DNA of 64,000 nt from Pseudoalteromonas sp. MMG007 (GTDB lineage Bacteria > Pseudomonadota > Gammaproteobacteria > Enterobacterales > Alteromonadaceae): the NCBI RefSeq assembly GCF_018100985.1, contig NZ_JAGJEI010000001.1, forward strand, positions 1-64,000. Reading direction: 5' to 3'. The notes under the pieces were generated by a model. It was given only the letters and a program-made list of their open reading frames with translations, was not told the DNA's origin and searched no databases. Shown piece by piece: positions 40,832 through 49,796 of this stretch (the stretch's first letter is position 1; each line of letters begins with the position of its first letter). The translations under genes were made by a program, and so were the position numbers.

Positions 40832-42316
40832 TTACCAAGGTTGATTTAGTGTTTTTTGTAAATCGAGCAGTAAGTTTTTTTTTATCGGGGCTGATTTTGG
40901 CTGTTCGGCTTGAGGTATAAATAGTATTAGCTGTTTGCCTGGCTTTAATACACTTGAAGCTGATAACTTGTTCCACTTAGCTAAGTCACTATGAGGTACA
41001 TCGTAGAGCTGGCTAATACTCCAAAGCGTGTCGCCTTGTTTAACTTCGTAGTCTATTTCAATTGTTGGGATCACAACTTCTTTTGGCTCAAGGTAAGGGC
41101 TTATTTTGTAATCTACTATAAGTGATTTAGGTAACGTTTTAGGTTGCCCAACTAAGAGTTTTTCACCAACTCCAATAAGGTTAGTTTGTTTGTCGTTAAG
41201 CTGTTTAAGCGCACTGACAGACATACTAAAACGTTTAGCTATGCCATACAGCGTATCGTTTTGTTTAACTATGTATTCGCCAGCAAAGTTAGATTTAAAA
41301 AACTGGCTTTTTAATAATGCTTCTTGCCCTATTGGTAAGAGTAAAGCGTGAGGCCCATTAGGTGAGCTTTGGTTTTTTAAATAACCTTGGTTTAAAGAGT
41401 GTAGTTGTTTTGAACCCACGCCAGAGAGCTTAGCAATAACCGAAAAATCAAATTGTTGGCCTACATTCATTTGCGTAGTAATTGGTTTGTTCGAAAGTTT
41501 TGGCCGGTTAATTCCTTTTTGCGGGTGTTTTACTAAGTAACTTAAAGCAAGCAATTTTGGGACGTAATCGGCCGTTTCTTTAGGTAGCTTAAGCGACCAA
41601 TAATCCGTGCTTTTACCGCGTTTTTTATTTTTTTCGATTGCTCGCTTAACACGTCCTTCACCGCTGTTGTATGCAGCAAGCGCATGCAGCCAGTTACCAT
41701 CAAAGCGTTTATGCAAATAGCTTAAGTAATCAAGTGCAGCATCGGTTGATGCCAATACATCTTGGCGTCCGTCGTACCATTGATCTGACTTAACCCCAAA
41801 ATGATGCGCAGTTGCGCCTACCAATTGCCAAACCCCAACGGCTTGCTGCGAGGAGGTAACAGTAGGCCTAAAGTCACTTTCAACAAAAGGTAGCAAAGCA
41901 AGCTCCATAGGGAGTTGCTTTTGCTCTATCTTTTTTACGATATGATATAAATAAGGAGCTGCACGCTTACTCACTGTGCGTAAATAGTTTGGCTGCTTTA
42001 AATACCAGTCAATACGCTTATTTAAAGCGCGATTTTGGTAAATGGTAAAATGCAGGTTATTTGCTATGTGCACCCATAAATCAGTTGTTTTGGGTGGTCG
42101 CTTTTTTACGATAACTTTTTTTGGGGCTTGTGATGTGGTGTGCGTAGCTTTAGGCTCAGTATCACCTGGCGTTTTTGCAAGTTGCTTTTGGCGTTCGTAG
42201 CTAGGCTCAAAATGAGTAAATATTTGTGGTGCTTCTTGAACTTCAGGCTCCGTCGTCTCACAGCCAAATAAAAAAACACCCAGAAAAAATATAACCAAAC
42301 TGCGCATAGTAATCAC
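40832..42316 (-). CDS. mltD: Membrane-bound lytic murein transglycosylase D with two LysM domains
   Basis: 494 residues from a GTG at 42316, which has AAGGA about ten bases upstream; an ATG three codons later lies too far from it. Lipobox LFGC near residue 19. The SLT domain (about 105-250) has the catalytic Glu in LPFVESDFRP, with GVWQLVGATA and AYNSGEGRV. Two LysM repeats lie at about 345-390 and 425-470. MltD cleaves peptidoglycan to anhydromuropeptides at the outer membrane. It is 50 bases downstream of an exported metallo-beta-lactamase-fold gene; in E. coli mltD lies next to gloB, another member of that fold. Confidence 0.95.
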   Translation of the reverse strand: MITMRSLVIFFLGVFLFGCETTEPEVQEAPQIFTHFEPSYERQKQLAKTPGDTEPKATHTTSQAPKKVIVKKRPPKTTDLWVHIANNLHFTIYQNRALNKRIDWYLKQPNYLRTVSKRAAPYLYHIVKKIEQKQLPMELALLPFVESDFRPTVTSSQQAVGVWQLVGATAHHFGVKSDQWYDGRQDVLASTDAALDYLSYLHKRFDGNWLHALAAYNSGEGRVKRAIEKNKKRGKSTDYWSLKLPKETADYVPKLLALSYLVKHPQKGINRPKLSNKPITTQMNVGQQFDFSVIAKLSGVGSKQLHSLNQGYLKNQSSPNGPHALLLPIGQEALLKSQFFKSNFAGEYIVKQNDTLYGIAKRFSMSVSALKQLNDKQTNLIGVGEKLLVGQPKTLPKSLIVDYKISPYLEPKEVVIPTIEIDYEVKQGDTLWSISQLYDVPHSDLAKWNKLSASSVLKPGKQLILFIPQAEQPKSAPIKKNLLLDLQKTLNQPW

Positions 42317-42366
42317 TTTTATAAATTCCTTTTACAATTTTAACACAATCCGTTGTGTTGAGTTAT

Positions 42367-43386
42367 TTACTGTTTCTTAGCGCGGTTAAGCCCAGCTTGT
42401 AAAAAAAAGTTGCTGGATTTTATATTAAGCGCTTCTTGTTTGTAAGGCTTAATAACTGACTCAGGAAAAGACTGCATTAGTTGCTCTACAGTTTGGCCGT
42501 CGTTATTTTTTACATGCTCGGTTATGGCCGTTAAAAAAGAGAGTGGTTGTTTAAGCTGCTCCTTTGTTAAAACGTCGCCGTGCCCTGGAATAATTACGCT
42601 GAGATTTTCATCGTTAATATATTGCGTAAGTAATGTTTGCCACTTTTTTAATTCCCCATGCCCAGGATATGGCAGCCAGTCAACGATATCGCCACCAATA
42701 AGTACAGTGGCGTTATTAGTGCTAATTGTTAAATCACCATTGGTATGAGCTTGCTGTGGAGCAATCATAATTTCAAAACCACCAAGATTAATTTTTTTAG
42801 GCGCCTTTATTGTTATTTGCGGATTATTGAGTTGGTACTCTTGCCAACGAAATAATCTACTTTTAGCAAGCTCCAGCTTATTACGCCACAGAGCTTGCTC
42901 GTCTTTATCTACGTTTGCTAAGCGCTGGTAACTCAGCTCAATACTTTTTTCATAGGTGTCTAACTTGTCAGTATATGCTTTTTGATATTGGCTAAAGTTA
43001 GTATTTACTTGCTGATGAACGATAAGTTTGGCGTCAGGGAAAAAGCTTTGCATAACCGCCATGCCTAATAAGTGGTCGTCATGGTAATGAGTCGCGACTA
43101 AATAACACAAAGGCGTTTTAAGGCGCTTTTTTAAATCTTCGGCAAGTTGTTCAACTGCAGCAAAGTTGGCGCTGGTATCAACTAGTAGAGCGCATTTGTC
43201 ACCTTCAATGAGAACCTGATTTGAGTCGTAAAATCGAAGGTCATCTTGTTGCTTTAAAAATTGAATATGAGGGTTAATTGTATTCCAAGTGACAGCTGCA
43301 TAGGCATTTTGGGCTAATGATAATAAAGTAAAGCCTAATAGTAAGTGCTTACATAAAGAGGTGATTTTTGAAATTTTTAACTTCAT
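42367..43386 (-). CDS. Exported metallo-beta-lactamase-fold hydrolase
   Basis: 339 residues. A signal peptide ends near AYA-A. The metal motif THYHDDH (HxHxDH), AHTNGD, GGDIVDW and IPGHGD are all present, so the binuclear zinc site looks complete. Between them is a long helical insert (about residues 135-200). The substrate is unknown. It is not GloB, which lacks a signal peptide. Same strand as mltD, 50 bases upstream, so a cell-envelope role is possible. Confidence 0.85.
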   Translation of the reverse strand: MKLKISKITSLCKHLLLGFTLLSLAQNAYAAVTWNTINPHIQFLKQQDDLRFYDSNQVLIEGDKCALLVDTSANFAAVEQLAEDLKKRLKTPLCYLVATHYHDDHLLGMAVMQSFFPDAKLIVHQQVNTNFSQYQKAYTDKLDTYEKSIELSYQRLANVDKDEQALWRNKLELAKSRLFRWQEYQLNNPQITIKAPKKINLGGFEIMIAPQQAHTNGDLTISTNNATVLIGGDIVDWLPYPGHGELKKWQTLLTQYINDENLSVIIPGHGDVLTKEQLKQPLSFLTAITEHVKNNDGQTVEQLMQSFPESVIKPYKQEALNIKSSNFFLQAGLNRAKKQ

Positions 43387-43427
43387 TTATTATCTCTACG
43401 CTAATATTTAAGTACTTTATAATAAAT

Positions 43428-43450
43428 AAAAAGCGCAGTGTGCGCTTTTT
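43428..43450 (-). terminator. Terminator of the zapA operon
   Basis: A 10-bp stem (aaaaagcgca 43428-43437, tgcgcttttt 43441-43450), three-base loop. It overlaps the zapA stop codon and has a T-rich tract in the minus-strand RNA. Confidence 0.85.
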
Positions 43451-43754
43451 ATTTTTTGTGTTTGGGGTCATTTGTCAATTGCTGACTGAGCTTATCAATC
43501 AGTTGGTCTTGATGCTGCTGCTCAACTGTAGCCTGTGTTTTTGCTTCTAGCAATTCGTGGCTTAAGTTTAATGCTGCCATTAGTAGGGCTTTTTGATCGT
43601 TTCTTACGGTTGAGCGTTGTTTCATTTGCTCAACAAGATCGTTTAAATTTTTAGCTGCTGCTATTAATGCATCTTCCTGCCCTTCGGGACAAGCAAATTG
43701 CTGCTCTTTACCTAGCAACTCAACAGTGACCCGCTGGTTTTGCAGCTCAGACAT
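43449..43754 (-). CDS. zapA: Cell division protein ZapA
   Basis: 101 residues. N-terminal VTVELLGKEQQFACPEGQEDAL, then a long coiled coil containing NLNDLVEQMK and DQKALLMAALNLSHELLEAK. ZapA crosslinks FtsZ filaments at the division ring. Its ATG overlaps the stop of the upstream coiled-coil gene (TAATG). Unlike in enterobacteria, no 6S RNA gene follows; only a terminator and the next gene lie downstream. Confidence 0.95.
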   Translation of the reverse strand: MSELQNQRVTVELLGKEQQFACPEGQEDALIAAAKNLNDLVEQMKQRSTVRNDQKALLMAALNLSHELLEAKTQATVEQQHQDQLIDKLSQQLTNDPKHKK

Positions 43755-43996
43755 TAGCTAGCCTGTTGTGCGCTTTGTAACTTATCAAGAAGACCAGATA
43801 ACGTAGTGCTGGCATCTTTTTGCTTTTCTTCATTTTCTAGCGCTTCAAGCTGTAGTAATTCGTTGTCATCGCTTAATTTAGCGTTTTGTTCTTTTAAGCT
43901 TGTAACGTCAGCTTGTAATTGATTATTACGTTCGATTAAAGAGTCGATCAGTTGTTCGAGTTGTTGAAGAGTAGTGTTATTCATAAAGGCGCTCAT
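43754..43996 (-). CDS. Small coiled-coil protein (TIGR02449 family, ZapB-like)
   Basis: About 80 residues from ATG 43996; ATGs at 43984 and 44020 are alternatives and none has a clear ribosome site. Almost the entire sequence is a heptad-rich coiled coil (LQQLEQLIDSLIERNNQLQ, LKEQNAKL). Members of this family sit upstream of zapA in many gammaproteobacteria and are thought to act in division, but I know of no direct function. Translationally coupled to zapA. Confidence 0.75.
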   Translation of the reverse strand: MSAFMNNTTLQQLEQLIDSLIERNNQLQADVTSLKEQNAKLSDDNELLQLEALENEEKQKDASTTLSGLLDKLQSAQQAS

Positions 43997-44222
43997 AAAA
44001 CTGTAATTAATGTCATGCAAATGTAAAGCAAAGCGTGTTGATTTGCCAGCATTTACGGTGGTTTTAGCTGATTTTTCTTCTTCATTAAGGGATAATTCAG
44101 TATATGTGCTTTTTTGTTCAGAAACGGTTCACTTAAACACTCTCTTATGTTGGTGCAAGTTGCCAAAGCCCTGTGCTTATGGTTCACTTGCGATATTAAA
44201 TTGCGTATGGCGAAAATAAATA

Positions 44223-45062
44223 ATGCTTAGTTACAGACACTCTTTTCACGCGGGTAATCCAGCCGATGTACTTAAACATTTAGTACTGGCTCAGGTGTTA
44301 AATTATCAAACAATTAAAGATAAACCGCTTGATTATATTGATACTCATTCGGGGGCTGGTTTTTTTGAACTTGCCGCTGCAGATGCGCAAAAAACACAAG
44401 AGTATCAAGATGGTATTGAAAAGCTTTGGACCCACACAAGTAAGCATGAAGCATTAAACGATTACATTGATTTAATAAAATCGTTTAACGAGACAAGCGA
44501 ATTAGCGTTTTACCCAGGTTCGCCAAAAATTGCTGAGCATTATTTACGTCGTCAAGATAAGGGTTGGTTTTTTGAGCTGCACCCGCGCGATTTATTGTTA
44601 CTTGAAGAAAACATGCAAGGTAAACGCTCTATTCGAGTGCGCGGAGAAAACGGTTTTGCAGGGTTAGTTGGCTTACTGCCACCAGCATCTCGCAGAGCGT
44701 GTGTGTTAATTGACCCTCCATATGAAATTAAAGACGATTACGAAACAGTTGTAAGTACACTCGTTAAAGCTCACCAACGTTTTGCTACAGGTACCTATAT
44801 GATTTGGTACCCGGTAGTGGATAGAGAACGTATTGATAATATGGAGCAAGGCTTAATTAACTCAGGTATGCGAAACATACAATTGTTTGAGCTAGGTACC
44901 GAAGCTGATACTGACGTTCACGGAATGACGGCATCAGGCATGATAGTTATTAACCCACCATGGAAACTAAAACAAACTATGGATGCGGTAATGCCAGAAT
45001 TAGTTGAGCTTTTAAGTAAATCAAGTGGCTTTTATAGAAGCGAGCAGCTTGTCGACGAATAA
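44223..45062 (+). CDS. rlmJ: 23S rRNA (adenine2030-N6)-methyltransferase
   Basis: 279 residues. It begins MLSYRHSFHAGNPADVLKH, the conserved RlmJ start. It has a SAM-binding segment (DTHSGAGFF) and catalytic motif DPPYE for N6-adenine methylation. RlmJ methylates A2030 of 23S rRNA before subunit assembly. It is divergent from the zapA operon and is followed by a strong terminator. Confidence 0.97.
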   Translation: MLSYRHSFHAGNPADVLKHLVLAQVLNYQTIKDKPLDYIDTHSGAGFFELAAADAQKTQEYQDGIEKLWTHTSKHEALNDYIDLIKSFNETSELAFYPGSPKIAEHYLRRQDKGWFFELHPRDLLLLEENMQGKRSIRVRGENGFAGLVGLLPPASRRACVLIDPPYEIKDDYETVVSTLVKAHQRFATGTYMIWYPVVDRERIDNMEQGLINSGMRNIQLFELGTEADTDVHGMTASGMIVINPPWKLKQTMDAVMPELVELLSKSSGFYRSEQLVDE

Positions 45063-45074
45063 GTTAAGTTCTAT

Positions 45075-45106
45075 AAAAAACGCCCAGACTCATCTGGGCG
45101 TTTTTT
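45075..45106. terminator. Bidirectional terminator after rlmJ
   Basis: A 14-bp perfect stem (aaaaaacgcccaga ends 45088, tctgggcgtttttt 45093-45106), loop ctca. It also serves the convergent META gene. Confidence 0.95.
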
Positions 45107-45142
45107 ATTAAAATAAAGTATAGCTAGGTTAATCAGCGGTGC

Positions 45143-45961
45143 TTAATTAAAATATACAGCGTTAAACGTCGCTAGAGTACTGGCGTTAGTGTCTTTAAGT
45201 TTTAAAGACTCACCTGTGATTTCCCACTTTTTAGCTTTACTGAGTACGTCTGACATGGCGGCTTCTTGATCCATGTTTTCTGAGCACATTTTCTTTGTAC
45301 TTGCTAACTGGCTAAATGATATAGATTGCTGCTTAGTGTTGTAGCTTCCACTGAAATTATTACAGCCTAAAAAGCCATTAACTCGGTTGTCTTTATCAAA
45401 CTTAATAAATGGCTCTTTAGTTTTAACGCTCACAGCTTTTGCATTTACTGTTACCGCCTTCCAATAAGTGTTAGCGAGAGTAACATTTGGCTTTTGTACT
45501 TTAACTCTAACAACTTCTATCTCGTGCGGCACACCCGACAGTGTGCTTTTAAATGGGTTGTATTGTGCGTCACTTTTATAAAGTACGTTGTCTTTATTAA
45601 TAATTCTGGCTGTTAAGTTATAACTGTCTTGGTCGTTAATTTTGTCAGCGTCATATACCATCTCAACAGTGAAAGGTGGCGCTTGGGTTATATCTATTAC
45701 TTCTTGTGCGATTATGTCGGCTTTAACATCCATTTTAGACACATCAGAAAGCGTGACTATTAACTGTGAATCAGGGCGAAGCATACTGCGATCTTTATAC
45801 GTAACGAGTGTAGTCAAACTCGATACACTCTCGGCTTGCTCGGCTTTTTCAGTATGCGTAGTTTGTTGGTCGCAGCCTGTTAATGTAAAAGCGCTGAGTG
45901 CCAATATACTTAAGCCTGTTAATGTTTTTTTACGTGAAAATACTGCCTGATGCTTTGTCAT
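45143..45961 (-). CDS. Lipoprotein with YbaY-like and META (DUF306) domains
   Basis: 272 residues. A lipoprotein signal ends at LTGC (about residue 30). The first domain (about 48-145), with LRPDSQLIVTLSDVS, QAPPFTVEMVYD and YNLTARI, looks like the YbaY/YscW pilotin-type fold. The second (about 160-270), with LANTYWKAV, VNGFLGCNNFSGSY and MCSENMDQE, is a META domain. META proteins such as HslJ are linked to heat, novobiocin or outer-membrane stress. The exact job is unknown. Outer-membrane anchoring is likely. Confidence 0.82.
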   Translation of the reverse strand: MTKHQAVFSRKKTLTGLSILALSAFTLTGCDQQTTHTEKAEQAESVSSLTTLVTYKDRSMLRPDSQLIVTLSDVSKMDVKADIIAQEVIDITQAPPFTVEMVYDADKINDQDSYNLTARIINKDNVLYKSDAQYNPFKSTLSGVPHEIEVVRVKVQKPNVTLANTYWKAVTVNAKAVSVKTKEPFIKFDKDNRVNGFLGCNNFSGSYNTKQQSISFSQLASTKKMCSENMDQEAAMSDVLSKAKKWEITGESLKLKDTNASTLATFNAVYFN

Positions 45962-46053
45962 GTTAGTTATCCTTACTCAATATTATTCGCACAGTGTAGT
46001 GCTTCGCTGCTTAATAATTACTTAATTACTCAGAGTTCAGGTGAGCTTTAGGT

Positions 46054-46079
46054 ACAAAAAAAGGCGCTCCAGCGCCTTT
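46054..46079 (-). terminator. Terminator of the phnA-like gene
   Basis: A 9-bp stem (aaaggcgct 46060-46068, agcgccttt 46071-46079) with a two-base loop. Seven T residues follow in the minus-strand RNA. Confidence 0.85.
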
Positions 46080-46098
46080 AATAATTAAATACATACCA

Positions 46099-46665
46099 TT
46101 ATTTTTTAACAAACTTAGTTAAAATAACAATACGTTGCCCATCAACTCGCCCTTCAATATGTTCAGGGTTACTCGTTAAGCCAATATTACGTACCGCTGT
46201 ACCACGTTTTGCGGTCAGGCTGCTGCCTTTTACGTCTAAGTCTTTAATAAGTGTTACTGTGTCGCCTGCTTGCAAAACAACCCCGTTACTATCTACGTGC
46301 TTTACGTCATCGTCTTCGGCTAATGCTTTTTTGGCCCATGCTAATGTATCTTCTTCAAGATAAATCATATCCAAAGCGTCTTGTGCCCAGCTATTCTCAG
46401 GCGCTAAGCGCGATAACATTCTGTAAGCCACAACTTGTACAGCGGGTGTTTGGCTCCACATGCTGTCGTTTAAACAGTGCCAATGTGTTGGAGTGAGTTC
46501 GCTGTTATTCTCGATTTGATCTTTACATGTTTGGCATGTGTAAATGCATTTGTCTGAATGAGTTTCAGTAACGGGCGGTACTTCGTAAACAGATAAGTTG
46601 TCGGTTGCACCGCATAATTCACATTGATTATTACTACGTTCAATTAAGGCTTTTTCAATACTCAT
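46099..46665 (-). CDS. PhnA/YjdM family zinc-ribbon protein
   Basis: 188 residues. The N-terminal zinc ribbon has CELCGA and CQTCKDQ (two CxxC pairs). A middle helical part follows (WSQTPAVQVVAYRMLSRL). The C-terminal beta domain contains DSNGVVLQAGDTVTLIKDLDVKG. The name comes from the phosphonate operon of E. coli, but the protein is not required for phosphonate use and its role is unknown. Single gene; start ATG 46665 with GAAAGAGCCCC-type upstream sequence (AAAGAG). Confidence 0.9.
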   Translation of the reverse strand: MSIEKALIERSNNQCELCGATDNLSVYEVPPVTETHSDKCIYTCQTCKDQIENNSELTPTHWHCLNDSMWSQTPAVQVVAYRMLSRLAPENSWAQDALDMIYLEEDTLAWAKKALAEDDDVKHVDSNGVVLQAGDTVTLIKDLDVKGSSLTAKRGTAVRNIGLTSNPEHIEGRVDGQRIVILTKFVKK

Positions 46666-46948
46666 GGGGCTCTTTCTGGTTCTGATGGAGTTAACATTTG
46701 CTGCTATTATACCCCATTACATAAAGTCCGCGCTATTAATCCCTTAATTTTGTGTGGGTATATCAATCTATACTAGGACTTAATCATTTGTAGGTGCTTT
46801 ACCAGACGCTAGTCACTTTGAAGTCTACTGTAAAAGATTGCATAAATACGCAAGCCAAAACCTTGCGGTAGTAATTATTAGTCAAAGAGACCAAATAACA
46901 AGGCCATACCTTACTACCTACAATGTTTAGCTCCTTCAAATAGAGCGC

Positions 46949-47698
46949 TTAGTTAAGCGAACCAGTGTTGAGAATGTACTTATTTTCAATATTTTTTATA
47001 TAGCCTTGGCTGTGAAGGTTTTTAATTGCTTGGTTTATTTTCGGTAATAGGTTTTTGTGTTTACTTAACAAACGAATAGTTAAAAAACCATGAGAGTGCT
47101 GCGCACCAAACGCTATACGCATATCTAGCTGTTTGGCCCAATAAAGCGCTGTTAGCTTACCAACGAGTGCAGCTTCTACACGGTTTCTTGATAGGGCTGT
47201 CATAAGTTCCTTCTCTGATGGAAAGTCAACACGTTCAAAGGTGTTGTCATCATAGTAATAGTAGCCTAGTACCGTTCCGACATTTTTACCCCTTAAGTTA
47301 TCAGCGCTTTGCCAGTTATTAACATTTTGAGGCAAAGTAACAATCATTTCTGTGGCATAAATAAGTGGTTCTGAAAAAACATAACGAGGGTCATTCCTTT
47401 CACTCTTAGGGAGCCATTCCAATGAAATTACATCAAAATCTATTACTTCATTTTGTAAGTATTTGGTAATACGCTTTGTAGGTAAGTCGACATGAGAAGC
47501 CTCAATATTTGCACCATCGAGTACTTTTTCGATAATTTCTGGGAGTATGCCAGGCTTTTTGGGATTATTCGTATAATATGGATAGTGACTACCCGACGCG
47601 CTAATATTATATTTAAGGGGGATCGCATTAGTGCTAGCGTAGCTAAAAAATACACATAGCAAAGGACATAACGCTAATAATCGAATTAAGTTTGGCAA
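46949..47698 (-). CDS. Orphan periplasmic solute-binding protein, family 3
   Basis: About 249 residues. A signal peptide ends near SYA-S. Blocks GILPEIIEKVLDGANI, VISLEWLPKSERNDPRYVFSEPLI and LRGKNVGTVLGYYY are typical of amino-acid-type (SBP_bac_3) proteins. The start is uncertain: the reading starts at TTG 47698 and AAGG is too close to it. No transporter genes are adjacent. It is divergent from an EAL-HDOD signalling gene. Its ligand is unknown. Confidence 0.8.
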   Translation of the reverse strand: MPNLIRLLALCPLLCVFFSYASTNAIPLKYNISASGSHYPYYTNNPKKPGILPEIIEKVLDGANIEASHVDLPTKRITKYLQNEVIDFDVISLEWLPKSERNDPRYVFSEPLIYATEMIVTLPQNVNNWQSADNLRGKNVGTVLGYYYYDDNTFERVDFPSEKELMTALSRNRVEAALVGKLTALYWAKQLDMRIAFGAQHSHGFLTIRLLSKHKNLLPKINQAIKNLHSQGYIKNIENKYILNTGSLN

Positions 47699-47845
47699 AC
47701 CTTCACGCTTTATAGTTAAATTTTATCTAAGTGTTATGTAGTTTCAGTTGTTTTGCAATGATTGCTATATTTATCTTGTGTTACTTACTTTAAAGTACAC
47801 TTAATTATTGGCTGTTTAGCCACCGTCTTATAGGTTTAGAGCGAA

Positions 47846-49111
47846 GTGAAATTACAAAATATCTCTGACAAAGCACAAAAAATAACGCAGTTTGTTGCAA
47901 GGCAGCCTATTTTTGATGTTGATCAAAATGTGTTCTCTTATGAGCTCCTTTATCGCGACTCCGCTAATAATGCGTTTCCTGCGGGTACTTCTGATATGCA
48001 CGCTACTAGTCGATTGTTTTTCAATGCGTTAATGCTATTAGGGCTAGATAGACTAACTGCACATCATTTAGCGTTTATAAACTTATCGTCAGAAACTATT
48101 TTAGATAATTTTCCTAAGCTCTTACTGCCAGAGAACAGTGTAATTGAAATTGTGGAGCGTATAGGCAACATTCCAGCTGTTGCTAAACGTGTGCAGGAGT
48201 TAAAAGAAGAAGGGTATGTGTTTGCTTTAGATGATTACGATGGGGATGCTAAATGGGAGCCTTTATTGGCGCATGTTGATTATATAAAAATAGAAATAGA
48301 TGAACCGGTTATTAAAACCAATATACGTATTAAAAAAATCAAACGCGCCTATCCTCACGCAAAAGTAATTGTAGAAAGGATTGAAACGTATGAGCAATTT
48401 AATGCATTAAAAGCCGCTGGGTGTGATTTATTTCAGGGGTACTTTTTTTCTCGCCCAGAAATGATTACCTACAAGGGCGTAGAGCCATCGAAGTTAACCG
48501 TTTTTGACTTACTGCGCTTTACGGCTAAAAAAATGCTTTGCTTTAAAGAAGTTCATCAACGAGTAGCAAAAGATGTAGCTATTACCGCTAGGGTATTAAA
48601 ACTAGCAAATGCGCGTTCGGGTAAAGCAAACTTAAAAATCACCTCTATTTCACAAGCCGTTATTTATTTAGGTGAAGACACTATAAGGCAATTTGTACGT
48701 GTTTTAGCAATAAGCGAACTAGGCGTTGAAAAGCCAACAGAATTGACTAAGTTAGCTTTAACGCGTGCGCAGCTTATGTCGCTTATATTGGAGAAAAATA
48801 ATGAAGACTTAACCGAGCAGGGTTATCTTGTTGGTTTATTCTCAGTGCTTGATGCTATTTTAGATGCTGATTTAAAAGACGTGGTTAATGAGTTCACTTT
48901 AGATGAAGCGATATCGGATGCATTACTTTTAGAGAGCGGAATCTTAGGGAGTTGTTTGTCGCTTATAAAAGAATTTGAATTAGATAATACAGATGAAGCA
49001 ATTATTAAATTGGCTAAAATAAATCCTGAGCTACATATTGGCCACATGTTTAACTTTGTATTAGATGCTGTTTTATACAGTGATGACATTATTGAGGCGA
49101 TAGCAGAATAA
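47846..49111 (+). CDS. EAL-HDOD domain protein with degenerate EAL domain
   Basis: 421 residues from a GTG start. The N-terminal EAL-like domain (about 15-210) has YELLYR instead of EAL, LDDYDGD instead of DDFG, and IVERIETYEQF. Several metal and catalytic residues are missing, so it is unlikely to hydrolyse c-di-GMP. The HDOD domain (about 215-400) has ITARVLKLANARSG, and ISQAVIYLGEDTIRQFV. Proteins of this layout (YuxH, CdgJ of Vibrio cholerae) affect motility and biofilm through protein contacts. The PqiA-like gene follows after two bases. Confidence 0.9.
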   Translation: MKLQNISDKAQKITQFVARQPIFDVDQNVFSYELLYRDSANNAFPAGTSDMHATSRLFFNALMLLGLDRLTAHHLAFINLSSETILDNFPKLLLPENSVIEIVERIGNIPAVAKRVQELKEEGYVFALDDYDGDAKWEPLLAHVDYIKIEIDEPVIKTNIRIKKIKRAYPHAKVIVERIETYEQFNALKAAGCDLFQGYFFSRPEMITYKGVEPSKLTVFDLLRFTAKKMLCFKEVHQRVAKDVAITARVLKLANARSGKANLKITSISQAVIYLGEDTIRQFVRVLAISELGVEKPTELTKLALTRAQLMSLILEKNNEDLTEQGYLVGLFSVLDAILDADLKDVVNEFTLDEAISDALLLESGILGSCLSLIKEFELDNTDEAIIKLAKINPELHIGHMFNFVLDAVLYSDDIIEAIAE

Positions 49112-49113
49112 AT

Positions 49114-49725
49114 ATGCGTAATTGGTTATCGGTTATAAGTGTAGTAATTGCACTAGGTTTACTTTTTCCTGGTATTACAAAACCAGTGTTAAGCATTGAA
49201 GGTAATATTGATAAATCAAAACTAGCGCAAGCGGGTATTGAAATGCTTGCCGAAGAAGGTGATGGGCGTACCCGAAGTATGTTAATGATGTTCTCGAACA
49301 TGTTAGGGCTTGATAAGTTAGAAGGCGAAATAAGCGCTTATAGCAAAACACAAAGTATTTTAGGCACGGTTAAAGAGCTGGCTAATAACAACAACTTATT
49401 TGTAGCTGCTTTGGTGGCGTTATTTTCTATTGTTATTCCTAGCTTAAAGCTACTTATGCAGCTGCTTTATTGTTGCCTACCAGTGGGAGGTGTTAAGCAA
49501 AAACTCGGTTTGGTTACATGTGCACTGAGTAAATGGAGTATGGTTGATGTATTTGTTATTGCATTAATAGTAACCTACCTTGCTGGAAACGCACACGGGC
49601 AAAGTGGTGAGTTACTTATTATGAATGCTCAATTTGGCGAAGGTTTTTGGTATTTTTGCGCATATTGTATTTTTGCAATTTTAGCGAGTAACTTAATAAA
49701 AACACCAATTACAGTTTCTAAATAA
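49114..49725 (+). CDS. PqiA-like inner-membrane protein
   Basis: 203 residues, about half the length of E. coli PqiA, which has two such units. TM1 is about 5-25, then a soluble loop, then TM2-4 with FSIVIPSLKLLMQL and KLGLVTCALSKWSMVDVFVIAL, the family's best-conserved segment. No pqiB (MCE protein) gene is nearby. PqiA proteins support lipid transport between membranes. It lies two bases after the EAL-HDOD gene, so they are co-transcribed. Confidence 0.87.
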   Translation: MRNWLSVISVVIALGLLFPGITKPVLSIEGNIDKSKLAQAGIEMLAEEGDGRTRSMLMMFSNMLGLDKLEGEISAYSKTQSILGTVKELANNNNLFVAALVALFSIVIPSLKLLMQLLYCCLPVGGVKQKLGLVTCALSKWSMVDVFVIALIVTYLAGNAHGQSGELLIMNAQFGEGFWYFCAYCIFAILASNLIKTPITVSK

Positions 49726-49737
49726 CGACTTAAAAAT

Positions 49738-49766
49738 TTGTGGCAATAACTGAGTTGCCATATAAT
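49738..49766 (+). promoter_or_regulatory. Sigma-70 promoter of the Cus-type operon
   Basis: TTGTGG (49738-49743), exactly 17 bases, then TATAAT (49761-49766). It starts about 30 bases before the TTG start of the small metal-binding protein gene. Confidence 0.65.
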
Positions 49767-49796
49767 TACACCGACATTTATTTTAAAGGCACTACA

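Noticed and set aside
43387..43448. 6S RNA gene downstream of zapA
   Set aside because: Only about 60 bases remain before the next gene, and they hold a terminator. 6S RNA needs about 180 bases.
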